Positions 56,723 to 64,000 of a stretch of 64,000 nucleotides of DNA are shown here, piece by piece (positions within the stretch are counted from its first letter, which is position 1; each line of letters opens with the position of its first letter). Origin of the DNA: Zygnema cylindricum (taxonomy: Eukaryota > Streptophyta > Zygnematophyceae > Zygnematales > Zygnemataceae); the NCBI GenBank assembly GCA_037447655.1, contig JBBHKE010002879.1, positions 97,117 to 161,116 on the forward strand. The letters are read 5' to 3'. A program made the position numbers and the translations under genes. The notes under the pieces are model-generated. The model was not told the origin of the DNA, made no database searches, and saw only the letters and a program-made list of their open reading frames with translations.

Positions 56723-59700
56723 ATGGATATCTCCCCCCTAGAGGACTTCGACATCGCAGACAGACCAGTGCTGACAAAGAACAGAAGGTAAGTCAACTCT
56801 TTTGCTTGGCCACGGCTAACAAAAAGGTAATTCCTCTCTTTTGCATTTCCTGTGGATTAATTTTGTATTGTTTTTCTCCACAAATTTCGACTGTGTTGAG
56901 CTAGGAGCTGCCATTGGTGGCATTACTTCTTCTTCTTCTTCTTTTTCTTCTTCTCCTTTTGCTTCAGTGAACCAATGCACCAAACTTCCAGCAAACTCCG
57001 GGAGATCATCTTTTTTTGATTGCTTTTTGTGAATTTCCATGACATGGGGGGTAATGGCAGGAAAGAACGGCCTGTTGATTTCTCATCAGTCAATGTACAA
57101 TTTTCCCAAGAAATTCAACAGGAGGATGAAGTAACTCCCGGACAAGTGGATTTAGAGAGCAGATACCCGCAAAGCCCTTTTGGCAATGGAATTGTTGATT
57201 TGACAATCAACCAACCGAATGAAGCTTTTGGACCTGAAGCCGGAAGGTTTCAGCTCCCAGATGTCGTTTCAATGATTGCTGCCATAAAGAAGGTTTGTCT
57301 GCTTTTTTTTTATAGATTAAGGCCGTCTTTTGTCAAGTTTTGCAGTTCCCAGCAACGTTCTCTCTATACCAATATGGATGATCGGTTTGTTTATTGCCAG
57401 GTTGAATTTTAGTTTGAGCTTTCAATTTTGGTTGCCTCCTATCTTCCCATCTGCTGTGGATGAACGTGCTTCTGCATTTTTTGCTCTATGTTGCAGGATC
57501 ATGATCCTTACGTCGATACATCAGAGGTTGCAGACAAACTGTTCTCAGAACTTCTGACACTTGCCTCAAACGGTAATTTTACATCTTTCAGCCATTTTTT
57601 TATTTTTTATTGAAGGTGGCTTTGACATTGATAACCTTGTAGTTTCTACTTCCAACTTGCTATTTATATTTAATATGGATCCCTGTCTTGTTTGGCAAAA
57701 ATTAAATGTATTTGACTTACAGGGTTTATTCGGTTGGGTTGCTTGGCAGGTTTAATTGAGTATCCTGATCTGGTGAAGCTATATGAGAAATCTTGTCGGG
57801 TGATTGGCGATTCTGTGAGGTGAGCAAATTGGCGGTTGCTGTTGTGTGATTCAGGAAGTTTTTCTGCCTGGTTCTGCTGTAAGTCTTTTTTTCGTGCTTT
57901 AAAAAATATCTTCAAGCGAAACAGTTTATTCTTAAAAATACAATTATGATAGACCAAGCACACTTGTGTGAAATCATTGTTCGAATGAATTGTATTCTCT
58001 TATTGATGAAGGGCCTATTTCAATTATTGACATGAAGTTGCCATCATTTTCCAATTGTTTCTGAAGTTGGTTAACTCGTATCTTCAGGTTATGTCTCGTG
58101 GAAGGTTGCTGAATTTTTGGTTGTTGACGCTACAAGACTTTGTAGGTAATGCCGCTTAGTTTGCAAGTCCTAAATATAGTTCATTGCTTTTATTCCAGAG
58201 ACGAAGCAGATTTGCAGGACCGGCCTGCAGAAGAGCATTTCCTAAGGCAGAAAGCCAGTATGCTGCATGCAGAAGCTGCAACCTGGTCGTTGCTCTGGCA
58301 TCTTCTTTGCAAAGGTAATTTATCTCTTGGACTTTTTGTGTCATTGTTGCTATGTTTTGGGTCGATCAGAGCGTGACATAGTCGTTTGTAATGCTTTGAC
58401 TCAAGCAAGTTTTTAAAACACTAAGCTGGGCGGGTTATTCCAATACTGTGGCAGAAAACGACGGGTTGGTGAAGGAGGAATTTCTTTTGGTAAGTTGGTT
58501 AATTCTGTTTTACAAATGGGGAAGTGTTAGGGAGCAGTGTAAGACAATGTGTTTCCATTACATCGCTTATCCAGTCACTTATGAGAGGTGGTGGATGTTC
58601 TGATTGCCTTTTTTTGGCAGAATCCAGCTCCTTCACAGCAAAGTGTCGGATTCTTTTTGGCTGAAAATTTTTTGGCCCACCGCTGCCTCAGAATTGTCCA
58701 GTGGTTAGAATCGCTGGCATCCCTGCAGCTGGACAGACAGCTGGAGGTATATAATTTTTCCTCGCACTGATGCTCTTTCATGCATTTATGAGTTGGTTGA
58801 AATGACATCACTTTTGTCGATGGAACCTGTTTTCTGTTACTTGTCGTCTCTTCGGATCTTCTACCTGAGACAAGTATTCTGAATAAGCTGACTGGTATGC
58901 CACATGCACGGTGTTGTGATTTGTCAGAGGCAGTAATATCTTTCAGAGGTGGAAAGCACTCAGGAGTGTGTATCCATGGGTGTTGGTATGGATATTCATG
59001 TTTTTTGTTTTGTAGTCATGTGCATGATATATGTTTATTAAGCCTCATTTGTTGATGAATATTTATGTCATTTTTAGATTCAATGTTGTCTTGTGCAAAT
59101 AAGTGCAAGTTTGTTGCGGTACTGAATTACATGCAGTAGTAAATTCGTCACTAGATTCTGATGTTCAAAAGGTCACGGTGTAGCATGTGTTCATGAGGCA
59201 ATGCTCGAGGATATTGATGGATTGTTTTTGGACATTTTGGCAAAGGTGATTGATGTGGTTTTAGGCCGTTTAAATTCTCAGTGCTTCAGGTTAGTCTGCA
59301 TCAAGCATAATCAGCTCACCTGAGTGGCTTCCACTTACCCAAAACAACACAAAATGGGTGCTTGCGCGGATATATAGAAATGTCCCTAGGCTGTTTTTGC
59401 TTTGCCAGTAATTATGAACTAAGTCGTTGCTAAAAAATCTTATCTTTTCTGCATAAAGGGTAACTAGTACATGTTGCTAGCACAAAACCGTCTTTAGGGA
59501 CTCTGATGCTCCTTTTTTATTTCATTATGTGGCCGTTGTGGGTACTTCTGTGTTCAATATTGGTGCTGAAATTAGCATGGATGTTGAAGTTGATGCTGAA
59601 AGTTATTACTTTGGGTCAGTCTGTTGAAAGTTATGAAAGTTATCAAATGGTGTCAGTTTGTTGAAAGCTGTCATTTGGTGTCAGTATATTTAAAGGTTAT

Positions 59701-62700
59701 TGAAAGTTATCATTCGGTGTCAGATTTTTGAGAGTTATCACTTGGTGTCAGCTTGTTTTGGGCACTTCGTTCATGGCAGCTGACGTTGGAACTCCCATGT
59801 ATGAGTTGCAGCAAAAGGGAAGCTATGTGGGAACTTATTCTCGGCGACATGGCGTCTGGCGACCGACATTGTTTGGAATTCGCAATCGTCAACCTGGACT
59901 GCCGAGCCATGTGGATCCGGATGCCCCTACAAGAGAAAATGCACGCCTCCATCCTGAAGATGAAGTGAGTCAATCTTCACTGTTCTTGTTTTGCCACATC
60001 GTCATTTAGTCCTGACACTTGCTGAGTTTGACAGTAATTTGCTTTTTTTTTGGGATCATGTGTTTTATCTTAGGCTGGCTAGTCCTTTGACCTTCAATCT
60101 CAAGGCATGCTTTCTTTCCAACGAAATTTTTGATAAGGCAACTGTTCATGTAGTGCTGCTTTATGTTGTTGGGGGTTTGATAGAAATTTGAGGCTGCGCT
60201 TATGGAGGATGTCTGGAGACTGATTCAGGCAGGGCGTCTTAGCGAAGCCCGACAGCTCTGTCGCTCTGCTGGCCAGGTAACACATGACTTCATATGAAAA
60301 TTTGTAGTGGCCAATAGACTCATATTATTCTTTTTTATGTTGTCATGTTTTATGTTTTACTTTCCCTGACGTGCCTGGGAACATTCGCATGCGGGTAGCA
60401 TAATGCAATTCGATATTATTTTATAGACCTCTACTAGTGTGGCTGTATATGCTACATTGCTCATTAACGTGGTTCACGCTATTCTTTGATTCAGTCTCTT
60501 TGAAGGTTTTTAAGGTGAAATGGCTGAAATTGTTTACTACAGAACATTGAGTTGATGTGTAATGCATGCTATCTGGAGAATTATACCAACACTTGTCTGA
60601 ATTAGCAGGCGATGGTAAACTTGCAACCTGAATCCTTATTTTGATCGTTGTGTAGTATACTCTAGTTGATTTGCTAAAACTTGGGCTGTCGAAGCGAGCG
60701 TGCTCATTTTAGCAATGCACAAAAGGAGCAAACGAAAAAGAGAGAGTTCAGGGGTAACTAGTGTCAACGAGTTTTTGACCACTGCAAAAATTGCTGTCTT
60801 CCAATTATATATAGGGTTGGAGAGCAGCTAGTCTCGGCGGCTGTGGGGACGAAGGGCCATCTCCTCCTTTGGCGGTTTGGGTCAAGAAAGGAAGAGGAAA
60901 AGAGCTTCAAGCAGTGGAACTGGATACCGGGTTTGCAAAACAGCGAATTATGTGGAAATGGTCTTGCTATTGCCTTTCAGAGGTCTGCTTCTTTTTCACA
61001 TAGGTGATATGAATGGTTTCAAGCAAAAGACAAGGTCAATGTAATCATTACAGCCCAAGTGGTTTTTTTTTACCAGAAGCAGGCTGATTGTGTTGCTGTG
61101 AAAAAAAAAATTGCCTCTGCCAGCATCTCCTGGAGCTATCAGTCACCAAAGTACAGGTTGTGTACTTCGAAAAATCGATAGACGACAGCGATGCTTACTC
61201 TGTGGATGATGTTTCTTCTTTGTTGTCCGCCTCTCCGGATTTATGTTTCAATCTTTGATATTGAACATATTTTTGTGCCTGTTGTTTTCAGTTCGAGAAT
61301 TCAAGTATTTCTGTGCACTTGTAGTTTTATTCTTTAATCACTCCAAATGTTTATCAAGGAAATGATCCACAAAATTTTGCAAGACTCATGTGCTCCAATT
61401 CAACTTTGCGTGCTTGCTGTTAGTTGTTTTTGAGAGTTTTGCTTTTTAATAGCACTGAAGTAGAGAAAGTTTTGAGCAGCAGCTGATGCTCATGTAGAGC
61501 ATGAGTGTATAGAAAATTTTGTTTTCAAATGTAGGATGGGCATATCTAGAATCTCTCCTGTTCGAATGCCCATTCTTGTTAAGCCTTTTTGTTTTTATCT
61601 GTTTTGAGTTTCATGTTTTTGTTCATGTACAGAAAATTGTTCAATCACGTGCAAAGAATCCGTACGAGGCAGCTGTTTATGCTGCCTTTTGCAGCAATCT
61701 TCAACGTATGCTTCCAGTGTGCACCACCTGGGAGGTGAGCTTCACCGTTGCCTAAGTTCTGGTTTTGAGTTTTAGGGTGTTTTAGGTTTTTTTCAGATTT
61801 AAATGGTGGTTGCGTGATCAAAAATAAACTATCTTCTCAAGGTTTGGGGAATGGGAGATGTTGGCAGGCAGCCTGCTGGGCCATGGTTCGTGCCTGGTTG
61901 GATGAGCAAGTGGACAGCCATTTGGTTTCCATTAGGCCGATTCACTTTAATGTGCTTGGGAAAGGATCCACTCGGACTAATGGTGTATTTTTGAAGGATC
62001 CTGAACCAACTGCGGCAGTTTTGCATGAGTGGCCCAAGATTGTCAGAGAGCAACAACCCGCTGATTTGCCAGACTTATTTCGAAAGCTGCAATCAAGGTA
62101 GAGTCTGTCTCTCTGGACGTGCTGGCAGATTAATAACAATAGATAAGGTGGCAGGGCCAAGTCAAAAAGGTTTCTATGGCTACCTATCTTTTTTCAAACG
62201 ATTGGAATTTAGGAGCATGATGAAAATATTGAAACTGGCTAACTTTATGTGGTTGGCAGGGTATACAATCACTAGGTGATGGCATGATCACCATATCTCC
62301 TATGGAACATGCAGTGTCTGCTCACCCTGTTTCAGAATTGTCAAGATTGGTTTGTCTCGGTGTGAAACTCGGATGTTTGAATATAATCATTTTGTCAACT
62401 GCATTTCAGCCACAAGGGCGTTGACATTGACGTTAATGACAATTGATGTTGACAATAACATTGACAGTACATGACATAGTTGCGAAGTAATGGCGGTGGG
62501 GCAGTGAGCAGGTTCCTGAGGGCGTGAGACTTAGCTGTAAGGAAACACATCGAATGCTTCAGGTGAATGCACATGCAGTGGAGCATGCATTGCTTATCTT
62601 GTAGTCGTTCTCACGCACAGTTCAACAAATTGGTAGATTCTTCACTGTAAATAGTCTGGACAAACTTCTTTCCCATTGAAGTCTTGTGGTTTCTTAGGTG

Positions 62701-64000
62701 ACTTACTTATCTAGTAATTATCACGAATTTATGTGGAACACGCATCGTCTTAAGCATTGGAGACCCTATTTGTGTGGCAGGGCATTTGTAATCAGGCAAC
62801 AAAATTTAAACTTGGTGACAGTTGTTTGACAGGGATAGTCGTAGCAACATTGATTGGTTAGCGACAGTGGTTGGTTTTTGATAACCTATTGAGATGTGTC
62901 TGGTTCTGCAGATGGAACTGATGCAACTTGATGTTTGTGACATTCTTGAGCGGTTGCGGATCTGGACAACGGCTGCACCTGATAGGTTGGTACACAGCCC
63001 ATGGCTATTAGAGTTAGTGAATTGTGGACCTTAAGTTAGAGTTAACCACAAATAATATTTTGCCACGACCACCTAACTACATAGTGTTTATAACACTAAT
63101 TTATGATTTTGGGCTGGAAATCGACGCACTCTAATTTGAGTGATTAACTCTATTAGCAATGGCCGGCCAGTGTCCCATCTGTTTGACATCTTTTTCTGGG
63201 GCATATGGCAAAAGCAGGCACGGGTATGTTTTAAGCTGGCTAAAGAGAATTTAGCTTTGGTATTGCAACTAAAGGTCTTTTTTGACAAATATGTTATTCT
63301 GGTGACACTTGTTGCCGGGAATTACCTGTTCTAGGGATTCTATTTTCTTACCTCCAGATAGAGGCATGATTGTAACTGCAGATCAACATCAGAGAGTCAT
63401 ACCAGAAGGGTTGCGGCTCATCTTGTTTTACTGCTACGCGAACTGTTTCGAGCTGAACGTACTCAAACAGAAGATGAGAGGCTGCAGCGAATAGGAGACA
63501 TGATCATCACGAGGTGATTCGATATTCATTGAAGCACTGCAGTTTGGCTATTATAACTATTATTATCTTTGTTGTGAAGAGGTTTGATCTGTGATCATGC
63601 CGAGATAGTAATGCATGCACAGCCCTAGTACTTGGGACGAGGTTGAAGAGAAGCAAATTCCGTTTTTCATCTAAATAAATGTTTGGTGAGAGACTGGATG
63701 CAGTTATGCAATACACTTAATACCCTCGAAGTCGGAGCTGGTTGCATTATATGCATCAAAGTTGGCACCTCCCTCGGGAATGGATCTGTACCTCCGCCTT
63801 CTGGAAGTGAAAAGCGAGGAAAGGTGAGATGACTGTTGAGATCATTGTGGAGTCTGGCGTTTGTCCTGCAGTAGTTCCTGACCTAGGCCAGGTAAAATTT
63901 ATATTAACAGATCTCCCGTTGGGGCTTTGTGAGGGTCAGTTTTGCAGTGAAAAAGAAAATAATACAGGCAGCCGTGGAGCACTTACCTTTGGATGGTAGC
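56723..64000 (+). CDS. NUP107: Nucleoporin Nup107, 16 exons visible, 3' end beyond window
   Basis: Exons: 56723-56787, 57061-57292, 57497-57572, 57750-57819, 58199-58314, 58455-58489, 58621-58746, 59812-59964, 60184-60276, 60815-60982, 61633-61734, 61868-62097, 62505-62562, 62912-62985, 63382-63513, 63704-63823. All junctions are phase-compatible, giving about 616 residues so far. Recognised blocks: YVGTYSRRHGVWRPTLFGIR, DPDAPTRENARLHPEDE, EDVWRLIQAGRLSEARQLCR, SAGQGWRAASL, NPYEAAVYAAFCSNLQRMLP, ACWAMVRAWLDEQVD and ELVALYASKLAP. Nup107 is an alpha-helical scaffold of the Nup107-160 (Y) complex of the nuclear pore. I start at ATG 56723 (MDISPLEDFD), which resembles plant Nup107 starts. The conserved C-terminal third should follow after 64000. 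Confidence 0.94.
59585..59755 (+). repeat. Tandem repeat in Nup107 intron 7, about 35 bp unit
   Basis: About five imperfect units of 'gttgaaagttatcattggtgtcagt'. They end about 50 bp before the acceptor of exon 59812-59964. Confidence 0.83.
63002..63162. mobile_element. Third small TIR family, in Nup107 intron 14
   Basis: Left end GGCTATTAGAGTTAGTGA, inverted right end GCTAATAGAGTTAATCAC. The interior (ttttgccacgaccacc, tgattttgggct) matches 40312-40490. Confidence 0.65.

Overview
This is a stretch of a plant-type (streptophyte) nuclear genome. The genes carry many GT-AG introns, one encodes a chloroplast PsbP-domain protein, and the Nup107, Vps36, LSM7 and Rsm22 homologues look like land-plant or charophyte proteins. 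I cannot name the species. Mid-length introns (roughly 100-1200 bp, one of 3 kb), few genes and many diverged repeats suggest a medium to large genome. Exon coordinates were worked out by eye from splice sites, reading phase and family similarity. In four spliced genes the exon lengths sum to a multiple of three with no internal stop. For the fifth, Nup107, which runs off the window, every junction is phase-compatible.

Layout. 1-848 is one copy of a dispersed repeat whose second copy is at 27772-28530. 985-1400 is an almost pure pyrimidine tract. 1401-8223 is an LTR-bounded Ty3/gypsy chromovirus-type retrotransposon on the minus strand. 8224-10245 is a wrecked Ty1/copia element, also minus. 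10246-12360 is AT-rich and low in complexity. 12370-13860 is a decayed LINE-type reverse transcriptase, minus. 13900-16200 holds tandem repeats with a nested TIR element. The conserved genes follow: Ppx/GppA phosphatase (-, 16515-24522), PsbP-domain protein (-, 29265-34264), LSM7 (+, from 35292, incomplete), Vps36 (+, 39605-44972), Rsm22/METTL17 (-, 49166-55896) and Nup107 (+, 56723 to past the window end). Rsm22 and Nup107 are divergent across about 0.8 kb. The genes are housekeeping genes of different compartments (polyphosphate/(p)ppGpp metabolism, thylakoid lumen, U6 snRNP and mRNA decay, ESCRT-II, mitochondrial ribosome assembly, nuclear pore). They do not form one pathway.

Most notable observations. 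(1) gag, pol and an extra NLS/acidic/coiled-coil ORF of the gypsy element lie in one reading frame for about 5.8 kb, broken by six TAG and one TAA and ending in TGA, while the catalytic core of its RT has been removed in frame. (2) A TIR element sits in a tandem-repeat array whose uninterrupted units act as internal empty sites and support TA target duplication. (3) An intron of Rsm22 holds an antisense exon of a plant dipeptidyl-peptidase III and a 99-nt phase-0 exon-like segment. I found no CRISPR array or RNA gene, and no clearly new multi-gene system.
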